From Rhipicephalus microplus (Eukaryota > Arthropoda > Arachnida > Ixodida > Ixodidae), in NCBI RefSeq assembly GCF_043290135.1, contig NC_134710.1:204374192-204438191 (forward strand): DNA of 64,000 nucleotides, read 5' to 3'. How positions within the stretch are numbered: the first letter of the stretch is position 1; each line of letters begins with the position of its first letter. The position numbers were made by a program, and so were the translations under genes. Positions 56,204 to 64,000 of this stretch are shown piece after piece. Under the pieces are notes generated by a model, which was not told the origin of the DNA, did not search any database, and was given only the letters and a program-made list of their open reading frames with translations.

Positions 56204-56605
56204 CGTATATGTTTGCATGTACATCATTTCTCATAACCAATTGTTATACATCCAGGAATACAAAGCTTAATCCACTGTGATTGTATACATTTGAAAACAC
56301 TATCCGTATATATTTTTGTGTGCATCACTTCTTGGGAACGATTGTGTACATGAAGGCGTATATAGTGAAATCATGGTGATTGTATATATTTGAAAGAATC
56401 ATAAGTATATATTTGCCTGTATTTCATTCCTATTAACCGATTGTGTACATGAAGGAGTATTAAACTGGAAACCACTGGGATTGTAGATACTTGAAAGTAT
56501 TATAGGGATATATTAGCGTATATTTCATTTGTAGTCTCTATGTACTTGAAGCAGTATACTAAACTGAAACCAGTGTAATTGTATGTTGCAAAGAATTGTC
56601 AATGA
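56204..56605. repeat. Tandem repeat, four units of ~100 bp
   Basis: Units start near 56204, 56305, 56405 and 56506. Shared blocks are (C)GTATATATTT, TGTATTTCATT/TGTACATCATTT, GATTGTGTACATGAAGG, GTGATTGTATA and TTTGAAA. Divergence between units is roughly 20-30 percent by eye. Confidence 0.75.
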
Positions 56606-56968
56606 AGTGAAACTGAATAAATATAATAAACATTTGAGGTGTTGCATGTGTAGTGTACGTATACGTGAACGTATATCTGGTGAAAAAGTTGTGTGGCAGA
56701 AGAAAAGTTTATGTTTTATTTGCCTAATAAATAAACGCAATATGCAAGGGCAGCAAGGCTTCATTTTCTGTAACACGCATTATGCATATACTGTGAAGTA
56801 TATATAGATCCAGCACAAGTTCATACACGATAGTACGCATTTATATTTTTGCCCAGACGCAATGAATGGAGCTCGACAGGTGGCACACCATTGATAATGA
56901 GGACCACTTTCTTCAAGTAGTGTGTAATCAGTGCATGCTGATATCTATTAGTGCAATCTAAAAGAATA
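56606..56968. other. Unrecognised end segment of the TA transposon interior
   Basis: AT-rich, no motif, between the 100-bp repeats and the right motif array. Confidence 0.4.
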
Positions 56969-56969
56969 C

Positions 56970-57232
56970 TGGCACCCCTGCCATGGGCACTCAACACCCT
57001 TGTGCACCCTTCTCGCACCCTCCTCAGAGGGTGCTAAAGAAGTCATGGACATCGAAGGCACCCTTCCTTAAGGGTGTTTTTTTAACACCCTACAGTTTTT
57101 TTACATGTACACCCTATTCTAAGGGTGCATGAAAAAGCACCCTTTTTGGAAGGTGCTGAATTAACACCCTTTGGGTGTCGTCCACGGGACAAGCTCATTT
57201 ACACCCTTCTGGGTGTAAAAATTTTTACTGTG
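56970..57232. repeat. Right subterminal motif array (AAGGGTGY / RCACCCTT)
   Basis: About fifteen motif copies in 263 bp, including palindromes AACACCCTTTGGGTGT and TTACACCCTTCTGGGTGTAA, the latter being part of the terminal inverted repeat. The array is longer than the left one. Confidence 0.75.
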
Positions 57233-57234
57233 TA

Positions 57235-57960
57235 GCTATAGCTATAGCTATGCTCGACAGCAAACGGGAATTCATCTACAGCGACTCCAGGCCGGCCATC
57301 AAAGCCTTCGAACGCGGAGTCATCTCCGACCAGGTGTTACGCATCCTGCGCAATGCGGACCTGAGTGCCCTGAAGCACAACACTGTCATCTGGTTCCCTG
57401 CCCATCTCAGCCAGGTGCCGGGTTCCCTATCCAACCTCAACGAGATCGCCCATGATGCAGCGCGCGCACTTACCAACCGTTGCCACAGGGCAATCTCATC
57501 TTGCTGGGTTAGATACCAATCGAGATGCACCAACTACGTACAATGAAATTACAAAGCACTTTTACCTGGAACGCCGCATTTTTCCACCCCCACATCCGAA
57601 ACTTAACCGACCGCAGGCATTAACCCTACGCCTATTACAGACACACACGTACCCAAACCTTGCCACGCTTCACGTTTATTATCCCGATGCATACCCCAGC
57701 GACACATGCCCATCATGTGGACACACAGCGACACTCGCACACATGCTCTGGGAGTGTAGAACAACTCCTCCCGACTCTACCTCAAGCGAGTGGGAGAGGT
57801 CCCTCAGGAGCTCACTTCTCGCCGACCAGCAATGGGCCGTCCAGCAGGCCCACGAAGCGGCCACCAGGTACTCCCTGTCGGTCCTTACGTGGGAGACGCC
57901 CGCTACGCGCTAAGCGCGTCTTGCAGGACTGAAATAAAGTTTTTTCATTCCATTCTTCCC
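57235..57960 (+). pseudogene. I-like LINE ORF2: second half of RNase H, Cys/His tail and 3' end
   Basis: The frame resumes at 57235 as AIAIAMLDSKREFIYSDSRP (the YSDS motif with the second catalytic Asp), then AIKAFERGVISDQVLRIL, NTVIWFPAHLSQVPGS (WxPAHxG, Ser for Gly) and NLNEIAHDAARALTNR (the final Asp-Ala pair). After a frameshift near 57485 it continues YNEITKHFYLERRIFPPP, LTLRLLQTHTYPNLATL, CPSCGHTATLAHMLWEC and LLADQQWAVQQAHEAATRYS, ending at TAA 57911-57913. A short 3' UTR follows with AATAAA (57932-57937) and the terminus TTTCATTCCATTC near 57955. The one frameshift means the copy is dead even without the transposon. Confidence 0.85.
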
Positions 57961-58242
57961 TCGAGAACTGACATAAAGGGCTCAAAAATTACTCATAGAA
58001 GGCCATCCCTTACCCATTGGCTGGATTCAACATGGCGCGCTCGGTCATTACAGAGATCGTCATGGAAGGCCATGACTTGTTCACGTGTGCACACGATCAC
58101 ATTGATAAAAGCCTCGTATTCGAACAAAAAAGTAAAAGAGCTCAAGGTCACGAGCCGAGCGTGACGTATTTTTGTTTCCCCTTCCATCCCTACCTTCTTA
58201 GCTTCAAGCGCTTTTTTTGGGACGAAAAAGAAAGACAACTAT
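57957..58242 (+). mobile_element. TTAA MITE candidate, copy 2, middle piece
   Basis: Matches about 7040-7340 of copy 1 (CTCAAAAATTACTCATAG, TTCAACATGGCGCGCTCGGT, GCTTCAAGCGCTTTTTTTGG). It is interrupted again at about 58243. Confidence 0.6.
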
Positions 58243-58478
58243 AATCATCATCATTATCATCATTATCATCAGCCTGACTACGTCCACTGCAGGACGACGG
58301 CATCTCCCATGTTCCGCCAGTCAACTCGGTCCTGTGCTTGCTGCTGCCACTTTATACCCGCAATCTTCTTAATCTCATCTGATTACCAAACTTTCTGTCT
58401 CCCGCTAACCCACTTGCCTTCTCTGGGAATCCAGTCAGTCACCTTTCATGACCAACGGTTAATCTTCCTATGTGCTAC
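58243..58478 (-). mobile_element. 3' end of an RTE-clade LINE inserted in MITE copy 2
   Basis: On the minus strand it runs from GTAGCACATAGGAAGATTAA through GACTGACTGGATTCCCAGAG, AGCACAGGACCGAGTTGACT, GGCGGAACATGGGAGATGCC and CAGTGGACGTAGTCAGGCTG to a GATGATAATGATGATAATG tail. It agrees closely with 63.66-63.89 kb. The host repeat resumes right after it with ATGCGATTGCAGCG. Confidence 0.85.
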
Positions 58479-58622
58479 ATGCGATTGCAGCGTGGGACAA
58501 ATCTATGTAACTCCAGTCGTACTGGAGAGATTCTTGAAATTTGACGGCATGGAATTTTTGAGGCAATAGGCTCTTCCAGTGAATGCGTTCCATTGTTACT
58601 TAGTGTTTCAGGGCCCCTATAG
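58479..58622 (+). mobile_element. TTAA MITE candidate, copy 2, right piece
   Basis: Matches 7343-7482 of copy 1 (GCGATTGCAGCGTGGGACAA, TCTTCCAGTGAATGCGTTCC, TTAGTGTTTCAGGGCCCC). The end reads CCCCTATA where copy 1 has TTTAA, so the expected TTAA has mutated. Confidence 0.6.
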
Positions 58623-59925
58623 GTGTGAACTCTTAAAAACTACTGTAAAACACTTGTAACCACAAGCGAGGAATTAGTAATAGGAGCTGTTACTGACTTT
58701 CTTAGGCACTTACTAACTTTTGTGACCTTCGTGATACGTTAGGTTGCAGACACTTATAGGTTGCGACGCTTTTTTGCATACCATTACTAACTTTTTGCCA
58801 TGCACCTGCTTAACAAATTTATCGAACAAATTTTAGACGTCAGTATTAAGAGCGTATAACAAGGTATTCCTAGCATGGGGATCCCTTCAAGATTATGGAG
58901 GCGTTTTATGGAAGCATACTATATGTCAATCTTGTGCCTTGTATATTATATAGACCAGGTTGAGGTGGTAACACGCAAAGAACACCTAACAAGTTATTTG
59001 TATTATTATTTCAACAAAAGTCCTACGCAACATTATTCACAGTACCTAATTTAATTGGACACGGTCTAAACAAACAGGCAAATTTAAAATGTTCATCCTA
59101 TAGCAAGCCACCCATTGGCGCCAGTTGCGTTTACCAAACGTACGGCTATGAGGCCTCATATGGGCACTGACAAGTTGAACTTTCGCATGGACTTATCGTT
59201 GTGTATATTTGTGTGGTGCCCGTCGGAGTCTATGAAATCAAGCTGATGCTAAAAACCGAGTGAGGCGAACATGGCATTACTTTTATACGAAGTGTCTTAC
59301 CTTTCGCCGCTTTCTAGAAGTAGAAATAATTCGCTCCTTACCTTTTCATCCACTATTCTACGTTATTAGTATAGCCGTATATGTAATTAGCAGGATGTAT
59401 ATTTGACTCCGGACTGAAGACCACTTCATCATTTATTTACCGTATTTTTCATTACTACACCAAAATAGCGATGAAATGGGATACAGCCCTAATGACAACA
59501 CCAGTCTATTCTTTATCACTTACAAACTTTTCTCGTTTCTCATGCAATCCAACCACCTGCTACGTACACGCTTAACGTATGAATCGCGTACAAGTAACCG
59601 AATAAATCGGAAAACAGGAGCGCGCAACTCCTCAGTTGACAGGAAGCGTCAAAGTAGAAGTGCGACCACTCGAAATCAGCCAAACTTCAACGTTGCAGAC
59701 ATTTTGAAGCCAACAATGCCAATGTTCAGCCAGACAGGAAAGAGTTAGGAGAGAATGAACGCGTGAGAAGGAGGGTCATCCAGGTGACTAAGCCGGCCTA
59801 AGCTCACAAAGGCAGAAGATTGAAACTGTGCCGTTTGTCTTTTTTTGATAACAAAAATATGGGCTTTCGAACAGTTAGAAGGCCAGGCGAGCCAGGAGTA
59901 ATGTGAAATTGAGCTGCTAGGCTGT
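58623..59925. other. AT-rich spacer, nothing recognised
   Basis: No motif, no repeat boundary. Confidence 0.4.
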
Positions 59926-60119
59926 CAGGTGGTATACAACAAAACCCTCTACTTAGGGCGCCGCAGCCTAACATACAATGAAAAAAAAATAGATAAAATT
60001 CAGATGTCGGGCCATTCTCTATCGTATATTTGCTTAAAAAGCGTGATAAAGCAATCGTTTAAAAGACGAAAATCGCATCATATCCACAGAGTGATTGATG
60101 ATTGGTGGGGCGGAGCGTT

Positions 60120-60390
60120 CGCCGGTCCGTTCATGCTTCCGTCCGTCCGTCTGTCCTTCGTCCATCCATGCTTTCGTCCGTTTGTCCATTCTTCCGTCTG
60201 TCTGCTCGTTTGTCTTTCTGTATGTCTGTCCATCCGCCCGTCCGTCTGTTTGTGCAGCCGTCTCTCTGTCTGTCCGTCTATCCGTTCACTCGCGCATCCG
60301 CGCCTCTGTCTGTCTGTGTGTCCATGCGTCCATCCATCCGTCCGTCCATATGTATGTCTGTCCGTCCATCCACCTTTCTATTTAACACTC
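60120..60390. repeat. (TCCG/TCTG)n degenerate microsatellite
   Basis: About 270 bp of TCCG, TCTG and TCCA tetranucleotides. The 178-aa and 110-aa frames across it (Cys/Val/Ser/Pro-rich) are artefacts. Confidence 0.9.
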
Positions 60391-60485
60391 CAAGTACAGC
60401 CACTCCAAGTACAACGCGGACGCACGAACCGTGACTGCGTGCGACTAAGAAATGCTCTGCGTTAAAAACGTAATAAGCCTGAGTT

Positions 60486-60869
60486 GTGGCTTCGCTTCCG
60501 ACCACCCACTGTAAATGCTCTTCCTCAAAGGAGGAGTATTGGCCACCTTGGTACAGTACTTGGCCACTACTTCCCATGACTATAGCAATTAACCCATGGC
60601 CCTCATACCCCAGCAGCTGTGAAGCAATTGTCCAAGGCCGCAGTCAGACCTACGGCGCAGCGGAGGTTTCTAAAAATCTCTGGATTCAGACAGGCCGCTA
60701 CTGGAATGTGAACTTGGCTACGTTCAGCGCTAGAATGCTATCTATGAAGGCTAGTGTAGCTGTACTATTCATGCAATTACAGGGTGTGTATTGGGATGTA
60801 GTAGGACTCAGTAAATTTAGGAGGACATATGAGGCTTATACAGTGCTGACGAACAAGCATCTAAAATGA
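60486..60869 (+). pseudogene. RTE LINE, N-terminal part of EEP endonuclease
   Basis: The frame reads through SQTYGAAEVSKNLWIQTGRY, WNVNLATFSARMLSMKAS, YWDVVGLSKFRRTYEAYT and ends at TGA 60867-60869. NxATxNARxL is the start of RTE endonucleases (here NLATFSARML), and DVVGLSKFR corresponds to DIxGLxExR, with Lys in place of the catalytic Glu. In intact relatives this segment continues YRGLADKK, and YRGLADKK is indeed encoded just after the stop. The SINE then interrupts. Confidence 0.75.
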
Positions 60870-60895
60870 TACCGTGGCCTAGCTGACAAAAAATA

Positions 60896-60953
60896 ACTGC
60901 CTTGCCGCAATAGTGGCTGAGGTACTCCTCAGCCACTATTGCGGCAAGGCAGT
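60896..60953. repeat. Perfect 27-bp inverted repeat with 4-nt loop at the SINE 5' end
   Basis: Arms 60896-60922 and 60927-60953 are exact complements; the loop is TACT. The arm consists of SINE head sequence (GCCTTGCCGCAATAGTGGCT), so the first 27 bases of the SINE are present twice, inverted. Confidence 0.95.
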
Positions 60954-61178
60954 GGCTAAGGTACTCGGCTGCTGAACCGCAGGTCGCGCTCATGAATCCC
61001 GGCTGCAGCTACTGCATTTTCGATGGAGGCAAAATTCGTTGAGCCTGTGTGCTCAGATTTTGGGGCACGATAAAGAACCCTAGTTGGTTCAAACTTGCGG
61101 AGCCCACTACTACAGCGTCTCTCATAATGATACGGTGATTTTGAGACGTTGAACTCTACATATCAATAACTCAAAGAT
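60898..61178 (+). mobile_element. Ruka-like SINE with duplicated, inverted 5' head, inserted in the RTE endonuclease
   Basis: After the snap-back hairpin the SINE continues normally: GTGGCTAAGGTACTCGGC, GCTGAACCGCAGGTCGCG, a weakened B box ATGAATCCCGG, CATTTTCGATGGAGGC, GGGCACGATAAAGAACCC, CTACTACAGCGTCTCTCAT and GAGACGTTGAACTC, ending ATCAATAACTCAAAGATC. Approximate target duplications AAAAATAACT (left) and CAAAAGAACT (right) flank it. The first head is in sense orientation up to GGTACT, so an A box is available. Confidence 0.85.
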
Positions 61179-61187
61179 CAAAAGAAC

Positions 61188-61662
61188 TAGCTAGTGGAGT
61201 TTCTTACGCACAAGAATATTGCTAGCAACACATATGAATACTATAGCATCAGTGAGATAGCGGAAAGTATTATAATTAGGCTAACAAAAGGTACGAATGT
61301 GAAGGTGGTACAGGCCTATGCGCCTACATCAAGTCGTCGTAATTATCTAGTTGAACACTTTCATGAAGACGTATTCGTCCAATAACAAAGTAGAGACACA
61401 TTATACTATTTTGATGGGCGACTTCAGAGGCAAATTAGGCAAGAAACAGGCCGGAGACTATGCATTGGAGAGGTATGGCATCGGCTCTATAAATGCAAGT
61501 GGGGGGTTAGTAGAGTTCGCAGAACGTCATGATTTACGGATCTTAAATACGTTTTTCAGAAAATGCGCTTATCGTAAGTGGACGTGGCAAAGTCCTAATG
61601 GCGAAACTAAGTATGAAGGACTTCATTCTATGTACACAGCCAGGCATTGTACAGGATGTTGA
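61188..61662 (+). pseudogene. RTE LINE, C-terminal part of EEP endonuclease
   Basis: Two frames. The first (61194-61385) reads FLTHKNIASNTYEYYSISE, VKVVQAYAPTSSRRN (QxYAPTS strand) and HFHEDVFVQ. The second (61351-61662) reads ILMGDFRGKLGKKQAGDYA, with GDFRGK for GDFNAK, ERYGIGSINASGGLVEFA, LRILNTFFRKCAYRKWTWQS and PNGETKYE (RKWTWxSPxGxTxNEID). The Asn of GDFN is lost. One frameshift lies near 61375. Confidence 0.8.
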
Positions 61663-61664
61663 AC

Positions 61665-63060
61665 TAGTTGGCAAGATCTGATGCAGTGACCATAAGATTG
61701 TAAAATCTCATATTAACCTGGATTTAAGAAAAGAAAGGAATAAATTGATACGAAAGAAGCTAGGTATTGAGCTACCAGTGAAAGCAAAAGTATAGAAATT
61801 CACAGTTAAGCTTCAAAATAGATTGGAGGCACTAAACGAGGTAACCAACGTTAGCGTTTGCACAATGAACAATAATCTTACTAGTATCATCAATGAGTGT
61901 GCAATGAAAGTCGGAGGTACAGTGAGTAGACAGGACACTGACAAGCTATCTTAGCATACTAAACAAAAGGTCTCAGTAAGAAACGACAAACTATGAAAGT
62001 CACAAATGCAACCAAATATAGAGCTTCTCGAGCGTTCAATGTTGATCAATCGGTGCATGGTAGCCGACATCAGAAGGTACCACATGATGAGAATTGAGCA
62101 GGCTGTACAAAACGGCAGAAGCCCAAGAGATGCGAAGGCAAAGTTGTGCATAAGCGAAATCGGATGCATGCATTGAGGCACAAAGAATGTAATGTGATAT
62201 AGAATATTGACAAAATAGTTGAGGTTATGGAGGAGTTCAAAAGAGAGCTGTACAGAAGCCGAAACAACGAGGATGATACTGTAAGGAGCAATAAAATAGC
62301 CCAGAAGAATTAGACATCCTACGAACAACGACTGGAGAAGTGGGGAAAGCCTTAGGAAGAATGCAAATAGGCAAAGCCGCTGGTGAGGATGAAGTGACAA
62401 CGAACCTACTTAAATATGTCGGAAAAAATGTGTTAGGAAAACCGGCCACCTGATATACAAAGTGTCTTTTGAAAGGAAGGGTGCCGGAATCTTTAAGGAA
62501 TCCCAACATTTCGTTAGTCCAAAAGAAATAAGACATCAAAGACTTAAAAAAGAATGACCGATCAGCTAGCTTCCCGTTCCCTACAAGCTATTCATAAAAA
62601 TATTAGATAATAGAAATAAGGTGACATTAGAGTTCAATCAACCAAAGAACCAAACAGGATTTCCTACAGGCTACTCAAATATAGACCATATTCATCCTAT
62701 CAATAAGGTAGCAAAGAAAGGCGCGGAATACAACCAACGCTCCTACAAAGCTTTCAGAGATTATGGGAAGGCGTTTCGCTAATCTAGACATCAGCAGTAA
62801 TGCAGGCACACCAGAATCAGGACATCTATGAACCCTACATGAAGATACTGGAAGAAATCCACAGTGGATCCACAGCCACCAAAGTTCTTCACAAGGAAGG
62901 CGACAGAATCTCTATAAAGAAGCGTGTGAGGCACCGAGACACGATCTTTTCATTGATATCACCACTTGCTTACAGGAGGTTTTCAAGACTATACATTGGG
63001 AAGATTAAGAGATCAAAGCTAACCTGCCATTCGTCGATGGCATTGCCTTGATGAATAACT
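61665..63060 (+). pseudogene. RTE LINE, linker and reverse transcriptase remnants
   Basis: Best preserved at 62800-62990: NQDIYEPYMKILEEIHSGST, then KVLHKEGDRISIKKRVRHRD, matching the RTE palm (GIxxxYIxxLxxIYxxxxxxV, then GVRQGD, here RVRHRD). DYGKAFR at about 62760 stands for the DFEKAFD catalytic block, and FVDGIALMNNS at about 63030 for FADDIVLM. Two catalytic Asp residues are lost and there are many stops, so no activity. Confidence 0.7.
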
Positions 63061-63233
63061 CAAGGGACAAATCACAGCTCATGATTACTGAAATGTACGT
63101 GGTAAATAAACTAAACTGAACTAAAATACACTAAACTGTACGTGATAAATAAACTAAACTCAAACTCAAACTCAAATAGATACAGAAAGCAAAAGAGGTG
63201 GCCTCAAAATAATATGCACAAGGCTCAAATATA

Positions 63234-63895
63234 GTGCAACAGTCTCGGCAGAAACATCATTTTACGATAGGTGGAGGGAGGCTGAAAGTTGGAAAGGAAG
63301 ATGTCTACTTGGGACAGGTTGTACCTGTGGAGCCGAATCATGAGAGTGAAATAACTGGAAGAATGAGGATGGAGTGGATCACATTTGGGAAGCATTCTCA
63401 AATCAAGAATGGTAATCGGCCGCTGAACCTCGAAAAGAAGGTATATAAAAGCTGCATCTGGCTGGTATTTACCTATACGGAGGAGAAACCGGGAGATTTA
63501 CAAAGACAGTTCAGCTTAAATTCAGGACGCCACAGTGAATAATAAAAAAATAAAAGTGATAGGCATAACCTTAAGACACAAGAAGAGCACAGAGCGGGTC
63601 AGCGAACAAAACGTGGTTAAGGATATCATATATTAATATAACAAGAAACATACATAGACCGGTCACGTAGCACATAGGCAGCATAATCACTGACTTGTTA
63701 AGGGTAACTGACTGGATTCCCAGAGAAGGCAAACGCATGAAGGGTACACAGGAAGTTAGGTGGTGTGATGAGAATAAAATTTTCGCAGGTATAACGTAGT
63801 TGCAGAAAGCACAGGATCGGGTTGATTGGCGGATCATCGAAGAGGCCTTTGCCCTGCAGTGTGTGTAGTCAGGCTCTTGTTGATGGTGATGATGT
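63234..63895 (+). pseudogene. RTE LINE, C-terminal domain and 3' tail
   Basis: 63234-63542 is an open frame: EDVYLGQVVPVEPNHESEIT, GRMRMEWITFGKHSQIKNGN and LNLEKKVYKSCIWLVFTY (YLGQ, R-R-I-xxxWxxFG and the K-V-Yxxxxlp-xxTYG-E-T region). Beyond it, frames broken by indels encode GHVAHR, LTDWIPREGKR and RVDWRIIEEAFALQC. The terminal GTTGATGGTGATGATG is the simple tail. Confidence 0.75.
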
Positions 63896-64000
63896 ACAAC
63901 ACTGCTTGGAGGTTACACAGCGCAAAAGAATACGGGGACAATGTAGGACGACGCACACACGGTGCTGAGTTTAGAGAATACAAATGGGTACACTGGTGCC

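Larger units (their letters stand above)
49570..57232. mobile_element. 7,663-bp TA-target DNA transposon with AAGGGTGY arrays, no transposase seen
   Basis: The left end CACAGTGAAAATTTTTACAC and the reversed right end CACAGTAAAAATTTTTACAC begin an inverted repeat of 35 bp with 33 identities, each continuing with CCCARAAGGGTGTAAA. TA is duplicated at 49568-49569 and 57233-57234. Removing the element plus one TA rejoins the LINE RNase H frame exactly, so this is one insertion event with proven ends. TA duplication suggests the Tc1/mariner superfamily or an unclassified TA-target group. The interior contains a SINE, GT-rich DNA, a promoter-like region with exon candidates, a Penelope-like palindrome and a 100-bp tandem repeat, but no DDE transposase motif in any frame, so it must depend on an enzyme elsewhere. 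Confidence 0.8.
60480..63895 (+). mobile_element. Near full-length but dead RTE-clade LINE
   Basis: In order: a 5' segment with CCAAGGCCGCAGTCAGACC, the EEP endonuclease (60.69-61.64 kb, split by a SINE), a linker, reverse transcriptase remnants (62.2-63.1 kb), the RTE C-terminus (63.3-63.85 kb) and a TGATGGTGATGATG tail near 63880. The order and tail are those of RTE elements, and two other 3' fragments in the window (33.8 and 58.2 kb) belong to the same family. The 5' boundary is approximate. A CTAAACT/CTCAAA simple expansion at 63105-63175 interrupts it. Confidence 0.8.

Noticed and set aside
56204..56605. CRISPR-like spacing of repeats
   Set aside because: Units are contiguous 100-bp tandem copies with no unique spacers, in a eukaryotic repeat context.
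59929..60465. 178-aa Cys/Ser/Val-rich open frame
   Set aside because: Its middle is the direct translation of the TCCG/TCTG microsatellite; the flanks have no motif.

Overview
This window looks like non-coding, repeat-dominated nuclear DNA of an arthropod, most likely an ixodid tick. I infer this from tRNA-headed SINEs of the tick Ruka type (tail rich in ATCAATCA, body motif GTGCACGTTAAAGAACCCC), I-like, RTE and Penelope-like retroelements, a BEL/Pao provirus remnant, long AT and tetranucleotide microsatellites, and the absence of any compact gene. No complete protein-coding host gene was found. Almost every recognisable protein segment is a broken transposable-element domain.

Layout. 0-10 kb: AT-rich spacer, a decayed SINE, a truncated Ty3/gypsy-like LTR plus gag with two in-frame stops (5.4-6.3 kb), a 590-bp TTAA-flanked MITE candidate (6.9-7.5 kb) and an endonuclease (EEP) relic (8.3-9.0 kb, minus). 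10-21 kb: the C-terminal tail of an I-like LINE joined to a Penelope-like GIY-YIG fragment (10.5-11.4 kb), an I-like LINE endonuclease relic (12.3-13.4 kb), an inverted pair of SINEs (17.26-17.91 kb), a second EEP relic and further SINEs. 21-40 kb: mostly featureless AT-rich DNA with scattered LTR-like fragments, microsatellites, a 3' RTE stub (33.8-34.3 kb) and three copies of a composite repeat with an internal tRNA-like promoter (20.6, 38.2 and 38.9 kb). 40-47 kb: an unrecognised 168-codon open frame, a GCGAC-rich MITE with about 58-bp terminal inverted repeats (42.25-42.70 kb), and a minus-strand BEL/Pao retrotransposon that has lost its reverse transcriptase and carries a SINE (43.3-47.1 kb). 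48.7-58.6 kb: a nested stack. 60.5-63.9 kb: a nearly full-length but dead RTE LINE with a SINE in its endonuclease.

The most interesting object is the stack at 48.74-58.62 kb. A TTAA-type MITE was split by a 5'-truncated I-like LINE. That LINE's RNase H domain was then split, at a TA dinucleotide, by a 7,663-bp element (49570-57232). The element has 35-bp terminal inverted repeats (33 identical) and dense arrays of AAGGGTGY/RCACCCTT at both ends. Inside it lie a SINE, a GC/CpG-rich promoter-like segment followed by three putative spliced exons (51.2-53.5 kb), a 2.3-kb imperfect palindrome built from two head-to-head Penelope-like copies (53.76-56.06 kb) and a 4 x 100-bp tandem repeat. I see no transposase. 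I read it as a large non-autonomous TA-target DNA transposon that may have captured the 5' end of a host gene.

The parts do not form a pathway. The relationships are insertion order and shared repeat families. All functional calls rest on motifs read by eye, so family names within a superfamily are provisional.
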